A DNA stretch of 64,000 bases from Streptomyces sp. NBC_00457. Lineage in GTDB: Bacteria; Actinomycetota; Actinomycetes; Streptomycetales; Streptomycetaceae. The position numbers and the translations under genes were made by a program. Shown here in pieces: positions 32,900-41,853 of the stretch. The first letter of the stretch is position 1. Every line of letters begins with the position of its first letter. Location: NCBI RefSeq assembly GCF_036014015.1, contig NZ_CP107905.1:6200001-6264000 (forward strand), in the 5' to 3' direction. The notes below the pieces were generated by a model. That model had not been told where the DNA came from and searched no databases. It saw only the letters and a program-made list of their open reading frames with translations.

Positions 32900-34918
32900 T
32901 CAGCCGTGGTGTGCTGCTCGCTTGCTCCGCTCTGCGCCCAGCTGGGCGTAGAAGTCGATGAGTTCGGGGTTGTCGACCGCCGCGAGGTTGAGGATCTGCT
33001 CGGCGGGCACGCCTTGGAGCAGGCGCTTGACCGGAACCTCGAGTTTCTTGCCGGTCCTCGTGTGCGGGATGGCCGGCACGGAGAGGATCTCGTCGGGGAC
33101 GTGTCGGGGTGAGGCGCCGGCGCGGATCGCGTCGCGGATCTTCTCGCGCAGACCGTCGTCCAGGGTGACGCCGGGCGCGGGGACGACGAACAGGGGCATC
33201 CAGTAGCCGCCGTCCGGCTCCTCCGCTCCGACGACAAGGGCCTCGGTGATCTCGGGGAAGCGTTCGACGATCTCGTGGATGTCGGCACTGCCCAGGCGTA
33301 CGCCGTTGCGGTTGAGGGTGGCGTCGGACCGGCCGTGGACGATCACCGAGCCGTGGGAGGTGAGGGTGATCCAGTCGCCGTGCCGCCACACGCCGGGGTA
33401 GGCGCCGAAGTAGGCGTCGCGGTAGCGGCTGCCGTCGGGGTCGTTCCAGAAGTAGAGCGGCATGGACGGCATGGGGCGGGTGACGACCAGTTCGCCGACC
33501 CGGTCGACGACCGGGAAGCCCTCGGCGTCGTAGGCGGCGAGCGCCACGCCCAGGTTGGGGGCGGAGAGCTCGCCCGCCCAGACGGGGGCGGTGGGGGCGC
33601 CGCCGGCGAAGCCGGAGACGACGTCCGTGCCGCCGCTGGTGGAGGCCAACTGGACGTCGGCCCCCACGTGGTCGCGGACCCAGGGGTGGGCGGAGGCGGG
33701 CAGAGCCGATCCGGTGGAGCCGATGACGCGGACGGCCGACAGGTCGTGGGCGGAGGGTTCGATGCCCAGCTTGGCCATGGCCAGCAGGTACTGGGGGCTG
33801 GTGCCGAAGACGGTGACCTTGTGGCGGGCCGCCAGCTCCCACAGGATGTCCGGTCGCGCGACCGGTGCCGGGCTGCCGTCGTAGGTGCAGGTGGTGGCGC
33901 CGGTCAGCAGGGTGGAGACGACCAGGTTCCACATCATCCAGTGGGTGGTGGTGTACCACAGCAGGCGGTCCCCGAGGCCCAGATCGGTGTGCAGGCCGAG
34001 GATCTTGAGGTGTTCGAGCAGGACGCCGCCGTGGCCGTGGACGATGCCCTTGGGCAGGCCGGTGGTGCCGGAGGAGAAGACGACCCACAGCGGGTGGTCG
34101 AACGGCACCGAAGCGAAGGTCAGGTACTCGCTGCGGGCGACCGCGTCCTCCCAGGGAACCGTCAGCCTTGCGTGCCGGGCCTCGGGCCAGGCAAGGCCCA
34201 CGTGGTCCACGAGAATCGTGGCCTTCAGCGTGGGCAGCGCGCCGGCCAGTTCGAGCGAAGCGGCTCGGCGGTCGTGTGCGGTGCCGTTGAAGAGGTAGCC
34301 GTCCGCGGTGACGAGGACGGTGGGCCGGAGCTGGGCGAAGCGGTCGGCGGCGGCCTTGGGTGCGTAGTCCTGGCCGCACACCGACCACACCGCGCCCAGG
34401 CTGGCGGTGGCGAGGAAGGCGATGACGGCGTGGGGGGTGTTGGGCAGATACCCCACCACCCGGTCGCCCTGCCCGACGCCCAGGTCGCGCAGGGTGGCCG
34501 CGACGGAGGCGACCCGGGCGCGCAGTTGTCGGCCCGTGATCTCGTAGCCGGAGCCGGTCTCATCCAGTGCGGTGATCGCGGGGGCGTCCGGTTGCAGCTT
34601 GCGCAGCGCGTGCTGGGCATAGTTCAGAGTGGCGCCAGGAAACCAGCGGGCGCCGGGCATGGTCTCCTCGGCCAGCACCTTCTCGTACGGGGTCGCTGCG
34701 TCGATGGCGAAGTACTCCCACATCGCGGCCCAGAACCCTTCCAGGTCGGTGACCGACCAGCGGTGCAGGGCCGGGTAGTCGGTGGGGTCCTGGAGGCTTT
34801 CGGCGCCCTGGTGCCGAGCTGCCCATCGGGCGAAGTCCGCGATGCGGCTGCCTGCGGCCGCCGTCGGGTCGGGAGTGAAGAAGGGTTCCGGATACGGCGT
34901 GGTGTGCGGGGTGCTCAT
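32900..34918 (-). CDS. acetoacetate--CoA ligase
   Basis: The 672-residue ANL-superfamily ligase has the acetoacetyl-CoA synthetase layout: N-terminal lid region with SVTDLEGFWAAMWEYF, ATP-binding VVFSSGTTGLPKGIVHG, YTTTHWMMWNLV (a strong AACS signature), and hinge region GRSDATLNRNGVRLG, ending with GKKLEVPVKRLLQG. It converts acetoacetate or a related 3-oxoacid to its CoA ester with ATP. Its start overlaps the preceding monooxygenase stop by 4 nt. In this operon it likely activates the oxoacid released after ring cleavage (inference). Confidence 0.93.
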   Translation of the reverse strand: MSTPHTTPYPEPFFTPDPTAAAGSRIADFARWAARHQGAESLQDPTDYPALHRWSVTDLEGFWAAMWEYFAIDAATPYEKVLAEETMPGARWFPGATLNYAQHALRKLQPDAPAITALDETGSGYEITGRQLRARVASVAATLRDLGVGQGDRVVGYLPNTPHAVIAFLATASLGAVWSVCGQDYAPKAAADRFAQLRPTVLVTADGYLFNGTAHDRRAASLELAGALPTLKATILVDHVGLAWPEARHARLTVPWEDAVARSEYLTFASVPFDHPLWVVFSSGTTGLPKGIVHGHGGVLLEHLKILGLHTDLGLGDRLLWYTTTHWMMWNLVVSTLLTGATTCTYDGSPAPVARPDILWELAARHKVTVFGTSPQYLLAMAKLGIEPSAHDLSAVRVIGSTGSALPASAHPWVRDHVGADVQLASTSGGTDVVSGFAGGAPTAPVWAGELSAPNLGVALAAYDAEGFPVVDRVGELVVTRPMPSMPLYFWNDPDGSRYRDAYFGAYPGVWRHGDWITLTSHGSVIVHGRSDATLNRNGVRLGSADIHEIVERFPEITEALVVGAEEPDGGYWMPLFVVPAPGVTLDDGLREKIRDAIRAGASPRHVPDEILSVPAIPHTRTGKKLEVPVKRLLQGVPAEQILNLAAVDNPELIDFYAQLGAERSKRAAHHG

Positions 34919-36549
34919 CGTGCGGTACTCCTCGACAGGGGTGCGGGGCGGCCCTCGGCGGGGCGGCGGGCCGTGTGCAGCAGCGGTGCCCAGGCGGCGG
35001 TGTCGGTGAAGTCGCCGGTGCCGGCGGGGACCGTGTCCAGGACTACGCGGTCGGGACGCAGCAGGACGGCATCCGCCCGGCCGCGTGCCAGCCAGGCGGC
35101 GAGAGTGCCGTCGTCGCCCAGGTCGTCCACGCGGATCGTGCGTGCGCCGAGTGCCGTGGCCACGGCCGTCACCTGCGGGGCCGGGGGCACGGTGGTCAGG
35201 ACGGCGAAGGAATCCCCGAGGACGTCATCCAGGCGCACGCGCCTGCCGTCGACGACCACCCAAGGCTGCGGGCACGCGCTGCCGGCAGGCCCGCGGCCGA
35301 GCAGCCGGGGGCCGCGCCGTACCAGTGGACCGGAGCCCAGCGGAGGGCTGAGATCGCGGCCCACCGCCGCTGTCACACCGGGGATGCGGCAGGCCGTGCC
35401 CACGACGGCCCGGCGGAGCGCCGCGGCGCGGTCCTGTCCGCCGGTCATGGCCCATCCGACGGCGACCGCGACGCGGATCAGGTGGCGGGCGTGCGGCTTG
35501 CGTTCGCGTTCGTAGGTGTCCAACAGTGCGTCGCCGGCGCCCTGTTGGAGAACGCGGGCCAGTTTCCAGGTGAGGTTGTGGGCGTCGCGCAGGCCCGCGC
35601 ACAGCCCCTGCCCGATGAAGGGCGGGGTGAGGTGGGCGGCGTCGCCCAGCAGGAAGACACGACCCCGGCGCCACCGGTCGGCCAGGCGGGCCCGGAAGGT
35701 GTACTGCGCCTGCCGGATCACCTCGAAGTCGTCGTCCGACGCACCATCGGACGGCAGGGCGACCCAGGGGGCGACCAGCTCGCGCAGGCGCTCCAGCCCT
35801 TCCGGGCCGTCCAGGGGCTCGTGGCCGTCCAGCCGGAACTCCCAGCGGTAGCGGTCCTCGCCGACGCGCATGAAGGTGGCCGGCCGGGTCGGGCAGCAGA
35901 TCTGCTCCGCGCCTTCCCAGGTGCGCACCTGACGACTCGTGCGCACGTCGATGACCCGCCAGCTCTCCTCGAAGTGCAGGTCCTCCCATACGCCGCCGAT
36001 GGCGTCGCGGGTGACGCTGCCCGCGCCGTCGCAGCCGAGGACGGCATCGGCCCACACGTGCTCCACCTCGTCGCTGCCGTCGCGGCGGAAGGCGACCCGG
36101 ACCGGACCCGTCGAACCGTTCGGTCCGTCGGTGTCCTGAGTAACGAACGCGACCTCCACGCCGCCCCGCAGCTCGCACTCCGGGCGGCGTGCCAGAGCCT
36201 CGCGGAGCAGGCGTTCCAGCTCGGGCTGGTCGAACATGCTGGTCTGCGGAAAGCCGTGGTGTCCGTGCGAGGAGCGCGGGAACTCGGCGATCACGCCGTG
36301 CCGGGCGTCCAGCAGCCGCAGCCCGCGCGCAGGGCGCGAGAGGGCGGCGAACTCCTCGTGGACGCCGACACTCTGCAGGATCCGGCGGACCTCGTCGTCC
36401 ACGACGACGGCACGCGGCAGGGGGTAGACGTCGCGGTGGCGTTCCAGGACGAGGCTGCGCACTCCACGGCGGGCGAGCAGGAGGGCGGCCGTGACGCCCA
36501 CGGGTCCCGCACCGATGATCACCACCGGGATCCGGGATGGGGTGCTCAT
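34915..36549 (-). CDS. FAD-dependent aromatic hydroxylase (MhpA-like)
   Basis: The 544-residue class A flavoprotein monooxygenase has the FAD dinucleotide fold VVIIGAGPVGVTAALLLARR at the start, RAVVVDDEVRRIL, MFDQPELERLLREAL, a mid-chain DAVLGCDGAGS (DG motif) and the FAD/ribityl motif GDAAHLTPPFIGQG, with a thioredoxin-like C-terminal region. MhpA-type enzymes hydroxylate phenolic acids ortho to an existing OH. It is coupled to both neighbours by 4-nt overlaps and would make the catechol substrate for the extradiol dioxygenase in the same operon. Confidence 0.92.
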   Translation of the reverse strand: MSTPSRIPVVIIGAGPVGVTAALLLARRGVRSLVLERHRDVYPLPRAVVVDDEVRRILQSVGVHEEFAALSRPARGLRLLDARHGVIAEFPRSSHGHHGFPQTSMFDQPELERLLREALARRPECELRGGVEVAFVTQDTDGPNGSTGPVRVAFRRDGSDEVEHVWADAVLGCDGAGSVTRDAIGGVWEDLHFEESWRVIDVRTSRQVRTWEGAEQICCPTRPATFMRVGEDRYRWEFRLDGHEPLDGPEGLERLRELVAPWVALPSDGASDDDFEVIRQAQYTFRARLADRWRRGRVFLLGDAAHLTPPFIGQGLCAGLRDAHNLTWKLARVLQQGAGDALLDTYERERKPHARHLIRVAVAVGWAMTGGQDRAAALRRAVVGTACRIPGVTAAVGRDLSPPLGSGPLVRRGPRLLGRGPAGSACPQPWVVVDGRRVRLDDVLGDSFAVLTTVPPAPQVTAVATALGARTIRVDDLGDDGTLAAWLARGRADAVLLRPDRVVLDTVPAGTGDFTDTAAWAPLLHTARRPAEGRPAPLSRSTAR

Positions 36550-37484
36550 GGCGCGTCCGTTACGGCGGTCCGCTGCTCGCCGAGGTTGATCCGCCCGTCC
36601 GGCGTGGCGATCGTGGCGGTGATGAGGTCACCGTCACGCAGGTAGTGGGGGTTCTTGGCCTGGCTGTTGAAGAACGCCTTCCACTTCCATGCGGGCGGCA
36701 GCAGCGCACCGATCTTCTCGATCGGCTTGGGCGGGGCTTTCAGGGCCGTGCCGCCGGGGGTACCGGTCAGCAGCAGGTCGCCCGGGTCCAGGGTCTGGAA
36801 GCGGGCGAGCAGGGTGAGTGCCTGCGCGGGCCGTACGATCATGTCGGCGAGCGTGCGGTCCTGGCGCGGTTCACCATTGACCGACAGCCGCAGCCGCAGG
36901 TTGAGCAGATGAGCGAAGTCCTCGGGCTCCAGCAGGGCCAGATACGGCCCCGTCGGTGTGAAGGTCGGGTAGGACTTGCTCTCGTAGAACTGGGTCTTGG
37001 TCAGCTGGACGTCGCGTGCGCTGACGTCGTTGGTCAGGACGAGTCCGGCGACGTAGCGTGGCAGGTCCCGCTCCTCGACGACGGTGCCCACGGGCAGGGG
37101 TGCGCCCATGACCAGGCCGAGTTCCACCTCGTAGTCGAGGAACTTCACGTGTGCGGGGCGGACGATCGCCTCGTGCGGGCCGCTGACCGAGCCTGACGCC
37201 TTGCGGAAGAAGGTCGGCGGGATCTCGCCGGTGAAACCCGAATCCTTGGCGTGGCTGCGGTAGTTGACCATCTGGGCGACAACCCGGCACGGAGTGGTGA
37301 CCGGAGGCAGGGCCGCCAGGTCGGCGACGGGTGTGCCGCTCTCGGAGGACGCGGCGGCCGCGCGGACCGCGTCGCGGTCGGCGAGCAGTTCGGCGGTGGT
37401 GACCGCCTTGGTCTCGATGCGGACGGCGCGCTCGTCCCGGATGGCCCACCAGCCGTCGGTGGTGCGCAGAACGTTGGTGCTCAT
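36546..37484 (-). CDS. fumarylacetoacetate hydrolase family protein
   Basis: The 312-residue FAH-superfamily enzyme shows VAQMVNYRSHAKDSG, the metal-binding EVELGLVMG, a YVAGLVLTNDVSARDVQ stretch, SKSYPTFTPTGPYL, and GDLLLTGTPGGTAL. FAH members in such operons hydrolyse or hydrate ring-fission products with Mg2+/Mn2+. ATG 37484 overlaps the dioxygenase stop by 4 nt. It follows the extradiol dioxygenase directly, supporting a C-C hydrolase role on the meta-cleavage product. Confidence 0.92.
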   Translation of the reverse strand: MSTNVLRTTDGWWAIRDERAVRIETKAVTTAELLADRDAVRAAAASSESGTPVADLAALPPVTTPCRVVAQMVNYRSHAKDSGFTGEIPPTFFRKASGSVSGPHEAIVRPAHVKFLDYEVELGLVMGAPLPVGTVVEERDLPRYVAGLVLTNDVSARDVQLTKTQFYESKSYPTFTPTGPYLALLEPEDFAHLLNLRLRLSVNGEPRQDRTLADMIVRPAQALTLLARFQTLDPGDLLLTGTPGGTALKAPPKPIEKIGALLPPAWKWKAFFNSQAKNPHYLRDGDLITATIATPDGRINLGEQRTAVTDAP

Positions 37485-38626
37485 GAGCTCATCGCTTTCA
37501 TCAGGCCCAGTAGGCGTGCGGGGTCGAGTTCGTTGTCGCCGCGCAGGGCCGTCATGACCTCGCGGAGCTTGGCGGGGGACGGGTTCGTACCCAGGAAGTC
37601 GCGGGTGACCGGCGGGCCCCACTGGGCCAGGCCGCTCGCCGACATGGGCGCCCAGCCGGGGTCGACGTCGCGGGAGAACAGGTCTCCGTCGGCGAAGTGC
37701 TCCAGCATGAAGTGGTCGGGGTCGCGCCAGTAGTCGAAGAGCTGGCTGCCCTGGATGTGCCGGCCGATCCCCCAGCTGCGCTGGTAGCCGCGCTCGGCGA
37801 GGTACTCGCCGCCGGCGGCGATCGAGTCCAGGTCGGTGACCTGATAGGCGGAGTGGACATAACCCGTCCCCGGCCCCAGGTGCATGGCCAGCGTGTGGTG
37901 GTCCACGGCCAGGCTGCCCTGGTCACAGCGGATGAACGCCATGGTCGGCCCGCGCTCGCGCTGCCCGTCCAGGAACAGGAAGTCGGACACGATCATGCCG
38001 AGGGTGTCCAGGTACCAGTCCAGCGTGCGGGCGAACACCCGCGTCTCCAGCACCACGTGGCCCAGCCGCTGGATGCGGGACGGCTCACGGGGTGGTCGCT
38101 GGGTGACGTTCGTACGACGGTGATCCGTGCCGAAGTTGAGGAGCAGGGGCTGCTGCTCGGGCAGCGCGGGCAACTGTTCGGCGCAGTGCACGACCCGCAC
38201 CGGGAAACCCGAGGGATCGAGCAGGGTGACGGACTGTCCGCCTCCGGGTACGCCGATGTCCCGCACGTCGGCGCCGGTGGCACGGGCCAGGCGGTCCAGG
38301 TCGCTCCGCTCGGCCGCACGGAATGCCGGGCCGAGGAAACGGGACGTATGCCCGCGCCGGATCACCATGCAGGGCGAGCCCGCGAAGGTGCCACGCAGCC
38401 ACAGCTCGCTCTCGGTACGCGCGGCGATCTGGAAGCCGAAGTCACGGGCGAACACCTCGGCCCGGTCCAGATCCGGCTTCTCGAACTCCAGCCAGGCCAG
38501 GTCCGCCACCTTGATCACGGGATTCCGGGCACGCCCCGGGTGCTCGCCCCGCAGGGCGCCCTGCTCACTGTGAAGGTCCTGGTGGGGCGTCTGACGATCC
38601 GCCCTGTTAACGGGGGTGTGGGACAT
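37481..38626 (-). CDS. VOC-family extradiol ring-cleavage dioxygenase
   Basis: The 381-residue type I extradiol dioxygenase has tandem vicinal-oxygen-chelate modules: the N-terminal one around LAWLEFEKPDLDRAEVFARD, the catalytic one with GHVVLETRVFARTLDWYLDT (first His), a second His in HHTLAMHLG or HSAYQVTDLD, and Glu in HFMLEHFADGD. It opens a catechol ring with Fe(II) or Mn(II) and O2. ATG 38626 has GGAGGACACC upstream. It is the first gene of a five-gene operon, with TetR divergent. Confidence 0.9.
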   Translation of the reverse strand: MSHTPVNRADRQTPHQDLHSEQGALRGEHPGRARNPVIKVADLAWLEFEKPDLDRAEVFARDFGFQIAARTESELWLRGTFAGSPCMVIRRGHTSRFLGPAFRAAERSDLDRLARATGADVRDIGVPGGGQSVTLLDPSGFPVRVVHCAEQLPALPEQQPLLLNFGTDHRRTNVTQRPPREPSRIQRLGHVVLETRVFARTLDWYLDTLGMIVSDFLFLDGQRERGPTMAFIRCDQGSLAVDHHTLAMHLGPGTGYVHSAYQVTDLDSIAAGGEYLAERGYQRSWGIGRHIQGSQLFDYWRDPDHFMLEHFADGDLFSRDVDPGWAPMSASGLAQWGPPVTRDFLGTNPSPAKLREVMTALRGDNELDPARLLGLMKAMSS

Positions 38627-38652
38627 GGTGTCCTCCAAGCAACACTGCCGTA

Positions 38653-38723
38653 ATGAGGAAATCATCAACTTTGGTCTTCCTCATCGTCAATAGGATGTGA
38701 GCAAAGAATTGAGGATTTCATCA
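38653..38723. promoter_or_regulatory. repeated operator-like sites in the dioxygenase/tetR divergent region
   Basis: TGAGGAAATCATCA (38654-38667) and TGAGGATTTCATCA (38710-38723) match at 12 of 14 positions, 56 bp apart. ATGAGGAA at 38653 also forms an inverted pair with TTCCTCAT at 38677-38684. These AT-rich repeats between the operon and tetR are the likely repressor sites. Confidence 0.55.
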
Positions 38724-38763
38724 GTGATGGGAGTCTCATCGTGACGGTTGTTAGACTCGCCGT

Positions 38764-39399
38764 ATGCCGACGTCAGCCCCACCCAAGAACCGCTTCGAGC
38801 GGCGCCGCGCCGAGACCCGTCAGGCGCTCGTCCGCGCGGCCCGGCAGATCCTCGCGGAGACTGGGGACACCAGCGCCACCATCCAGACGATCGCCGAGCG
38901 CGCGGACGTGGGTTTCGGCTCCTTCTACAACCACTTCGAGTCGAAGACGGAGCTGTTCGACGTCGCAGTGACGGACGCCCTGGAGGAGTTCGGGCAGGTC
39001 ATCGACGAGCGCGTACGAGGGATCGAGGACCCGGCCGAACTCGTCGCGGCGGGCTTCCGGCTGACCGCCCGGATGGCCGACTCCCACCCGGAACTGCTGC
39101 AGATCCTGCGCGATCGCGGCCTGGCCCACATCCACTCCGACCAGGGCCTCGCCCCACGAGCGCTGCGCGACCTGGAGCACGGCATCGCCTCGGGCCGCTT
39201 CATCGCCGGCAACCCCACCACCGCCCTGTCCGCCCTGGGCGGCACCCTGATGTCCCTCGTCGCGCTGCGGCTGGCCCGCCCCGATCTCGACGGCGACGAG
39301 GCCGCCTCGGACCTGGCCGAGATGGTCCTGCGCATGCTCGGTGTCCCCGCGGACGACGCCCACGAGGTCACCCGACGTCCGCTGCCCGACTTCGGCTGA
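38764..39399 (+). CDS. TetR-family regulator of the ring-cleavage operon
   Basis: The 211-residue protein has an N-terminal TetR domain (ETRQALVRAARQILAETGDT, ATIQTIAERADVGFGSFYNHF at about 20-65) and a helical C-terminal domain with ALGGTLMSLVALRLARPD. It is divergent from the dioxygenase-led operon across a 137-bp region with repeated sites. It most likely represses that operon until an aromatic compound or its CoA/acid product binds. Confidence 0.88.
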   Translation: MPTSAPPKNRFERRRAETRQALVRAARQILAETGDTSATIQTIAERADVGFGSFYNHFESKTELFDVAVTDALEEFGQVIDERVRGIEDPAELVAAGFRLTARMADSHPELLQILRDRGLAHIHSDQGLAPRALRDLEHGIASGRFIAGNPTTALSALGGTLMSLVALRLARPDLDGDEAASDLAEMVLRMLGVPADDAHEVTRRPLPDFG

Positions 39400-39456
39400 C
39401 GGGAGTCAGCGGGACATCCTGACGCCGACTCCGGACATCCGCGGCCGGCTGAGCGC

Positions 39457-39570
39457 TCAGCGTGGACCGGAGTGCCGGGGCTCCGCCCGCATGTCGACGA
39501 TCTGCTCGAAGAAGAACTCGTGCTTGAGGAAGACGTCGTACTCGTGACCCGGACAGGGCAGGTTCAGCCG
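39457..39570 (-). pseudogene. unidentified C-terminal gene fragment
   Basis: A minus-strand frame ends YDVFLKHEFFFEQIVDMRAE plus seven residues and a stop. The composition is protein-like and unlike the surrounding non-coding frames, but there is no start or upstream domain. I do not recognise the family. Confidence 0.3.
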
Positions 39571-39574
39571 GCGG

Positions 39575-39905
39575 CCTGGATCAGCCGCCGGCCGTCGCGC
39601 AGAGCGGCATCTTGCTGATCCAGCCGGAGTCGTGGTGGACGTTGAGCATGACGTAGCAGCCTTCGGCCAGCGCCCAGTCGACCACCTGCTTGACCCGGCT
39701 CATGCAGGGCCGGGTCGATGATGCAACCCGGTGCTCCGCTCCGGCGGTCCCGCCATGTCACTGGAATACGGATGCTGTTGCAGCCCTGGGCGCGGACCTT
39801 GTCCAGCAGGACCTTGGTGATGCGGGGTTGCCCACGAGGTCTCGTCGGGGACGGCGCTCAGGGTGTTGCCCAGATCCCAGCCGGGCTGCATCGCGGCCAC
39901 GGCCG
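39575..39905 (-). pseudogene. GH5 cellulase remnant, two frameshifts
   Basis: Three minus-strand frames joined in order read as the N-terminal part of a GH5 endoglucanase: AVAAMQPGWDLGNTLSAVPD, then ITKVLLDKVRAQGCNSIRIP with VTW, then MSRVKQVVDWALAEGCYVML followed by NVHHDSGWI. Frameshifts fall near 39820 and 39705. The catalytic Glu region and the rest of the barrel are missing, so it is inactive. It lies beside an expansin-like gene, which suggests a former cellulose-attack cluster. Confidence 0.75.
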
Positions 39906-40052
39906 ATCGCGTCGTCGGACACCGGCTACGGTGCCGCCGCCTCGGGTCGCGCGTCGTCCGAAGGCCCCGAACACCCCGCCGTAGGCCATGGCACCCGCGG
40001 CGACCGGCGCCAACGGGGTCCCCACCATCAACCCGAGCCTGCGCCGACGGTG

Positions 40053-40378
40053 CTGCGCAGGCGCTGTGGCGCACTGCGCTCGAACAGCCCGCGTCGTATC
40101 AGCTGCTCACCGAACTGACCATGCACACCCTGCGCACGCCCCACCTGAAGGAGGCTCTGCACAGTCACTACAGCGGCGTCTCGGCGGTGACCGCGAAACT
40201 GATCAGCGAGGCCGCCGAACGCACCGGCCACAAGCTCGCCCAGCCCGCCGAGACGATCGCGAGGTTCTTCCTCGCGGGCTTCGACGGGCTGATGATGCGG
40301 CACCTCGCGCGGCCGGACGAGGAAGCGGAAAGGGTCTGCCCGCGGGCCCTGGTCTCCGCCGTCCTGGCCATGGCCTGA
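40053..40378 (+). pseudogene. TetR-family C-terminal fragment
   Basis: Plus-strand frame containing LTELTMHTLRTPHLKEALHS, AAERTGHKLAQPAETIARFF and GFDGLMMRHLARPDEEAERV, the ligand-binding half of a TetR regulator. The helix-turn-helix half is absent; upstream sequence is the GH5 remnant region. It ends with a normal stop at 40376-40378. Confidence 0.65.
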
Positions 40379-40423
40379 GAGCGTCCGCACCGGCGGGTAC
40401 CTGAGCCGGGGGCACTGGCGGGT

Positions 40424-41497
40424 TCAGTGCCTGGCGAACTGGACCCGGGTCGGTTGCGCGACGTCCGGCCGTATCGCGATCCCGTCGACCGTCAGTCGTT
40501 CTCCATGGATGTCGGTGATCCTGATCGCACCGCCGCACCCAGCGCCGTCGGCGGAGAGGAAGTAGTTGTAGTCGGTACGGGGCAGCTGCCGCCAGACGCC
40601 CGCCGTGCGGACCTCCAGCCGCGCGACCGGATTGCGGTGGTCGATCACCTGGATGCCGCACCAGTACTGGCTCGACCCGACCTTGTACCGGATGGAGATC
40701 GTGTCGGACGTGCTGGGGCTGAGCAGGCTCCAGGTGATCGGGATCCGGCCGAGCTTGGGGTCTGCGAGCTTGGCGAAGGCCTGTTCGCTGAGGTCGAGTT
40801 GCCCGGGGGCGCAGGGCAGGGGGCATTCGTTGGTGATCCGGACCGTGACGGAGTTGCCGTTCGCCGCGCGGACGAGCACGTGTGCCCCGCACGCCTTGGA
40901 CGACTCGTAGTCGGTGGTGTTCATCGCCGCGATCATGAGGTCGTCGCTCGGTCCGAACAGACAGGCACCGTCGCCGTTCCCGGCCTCGTAGACGGTGGCG
41001 ACTCCCTGATAGGCGGTCCCGGGCCGAATCCGTCCGGGCGACACTGCCACGTCGGACGTGGCTCGCGGGGCCTTTGTGGCCGACGGCCGCGCCGCAGCGG
41101 TGGTCGCACCGACCGTCGCGGTCGGGGTCGGGGTCCCCGTCGCGTCCGGGCTGCCCGTGGGTGTCGGGGTGCCGGTCGGGGTCGGAGTGCCGGTCGGGGC
41201 CGGAGTGCCTGTTGAGGCCGGGGCGCTCGCCTGGTTGCCGACGTCGGGTGCCACCGCGACCGACGCCGCGTCGGTCTCGCGGTCGGGAGCCAACGCCATG
41301 ACCAGGCCGGCGAGGACGGCCACAGCGGCCACTGCCACCGTGGTGCCCACCAGCAGCCTGTGTCTGCGCCTGCGCTGCCGTGCGGCCTGCCTCGCTGTCC
41401 TCGTGCCTGTCCGTTCGGAAGATCGAGTCGACGGTTCACTGCTCAGTGGCCACAGGACGCGCAAAGGTGGCCGACGACTTCTCACTGAGCTACTCAC
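40424..41497 (-). CDS. secreted or membrane-anchored expansin-like (EXLX1) protein
   Basis: The 357-residue protein has one N-terminal hydrophobic segment after basic residues (RRHRLLVGTTVAVAAVAVLAG; signal or anchor). A Thr/Pro linker built of repeated PTGTPTPTG units follows, then a double-psi barrel (GVATVYEAGNGDGACLFGP, VRITNECPLPCAPGQLDLSE) and a C-terminal CBM63-like domain. This two-domain order is that of bacterial expansins, which loosen cellulose without hydrolysis. GTG 41497 is the first start; a shorter one nearer the hydrophobic segment is possible. Cell-wall-directed function fits the neighbouring glycosidase genes. Confidence 0.85.
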   Translation of the reverse strand: MSSSVRSRRPPLRVLWPLSSEPSTRSSERTGTRTARQAARQRRRRHRLLVGTTVAVAAVAVLAGLVMALAPDRETDAASVAVAPDVGNQASAPASTGTPAPTGTPTPTGTPTPTGSPDATGTPTPTATVGATTAAARPSATKAPRATSDVAVSPGRIRPGTAYQGVATVYEAGNGDGACLFGPSDDLMIAAMNTTDYESSKACGAHVLVRAANGNSVTVRITNECPLPCAPGQLDLSEQAFAKLADPKLGRIPITWSLLSPSTSDTISIRYKVGSSQYWCGIQVIDHRNPVARLEVRTAGVWRQLPRTDYNYFLSADGAGCGGAIRITDIHGERLTVDGIAIRPDVAQPTRVQFARH

Positions 41498-41555
41498 TGG
41501 AAGCAGCTCCAGCCGGTCGTCCGCGCGACATCGCCCCCGGCGATCCCCCCAGATG

Positions 41556-41672
41556 CATCGGATGTTTCTTCGCGTCCCCCGATCGGGATGGCTGGCGACA
41601 AACGAAAATACCTCGGGATCTAGTCATGACTCTGGACACACAACGGAATCATGTTCCTTAATACATCCGATG
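41556..41672. promoter_or_regulatory. spaced inverted repeat upstream of the fucosidase gene
   Basis: CATCGGATGT (41556-41565) and its exact complement ACATCCGATG (41663-41672) lie 97 bp apart in the 356-bp divergent region between the expansin-like and fucosidase genes. They may be paired regulator sites; no other gene was seen there. Confidence 0.35.
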
Positions 41673-41853
41673 TCCCCGAGGGTAGCCGCAGGCATCACGC
41701 CTCTGTGCCGCCTGCGCCCCCTGTCTCACCGAGCCGTCCGATCTGTTCAACCCTCACCCGCCGGACACCGGCCCGCACCGCAGTCCCCAAGTCCTGCGGG
41801 CACGCCCGCGTTCGCCCTTCCCCGTGTCCCCGGACATACCAAGGAGCCGCACC

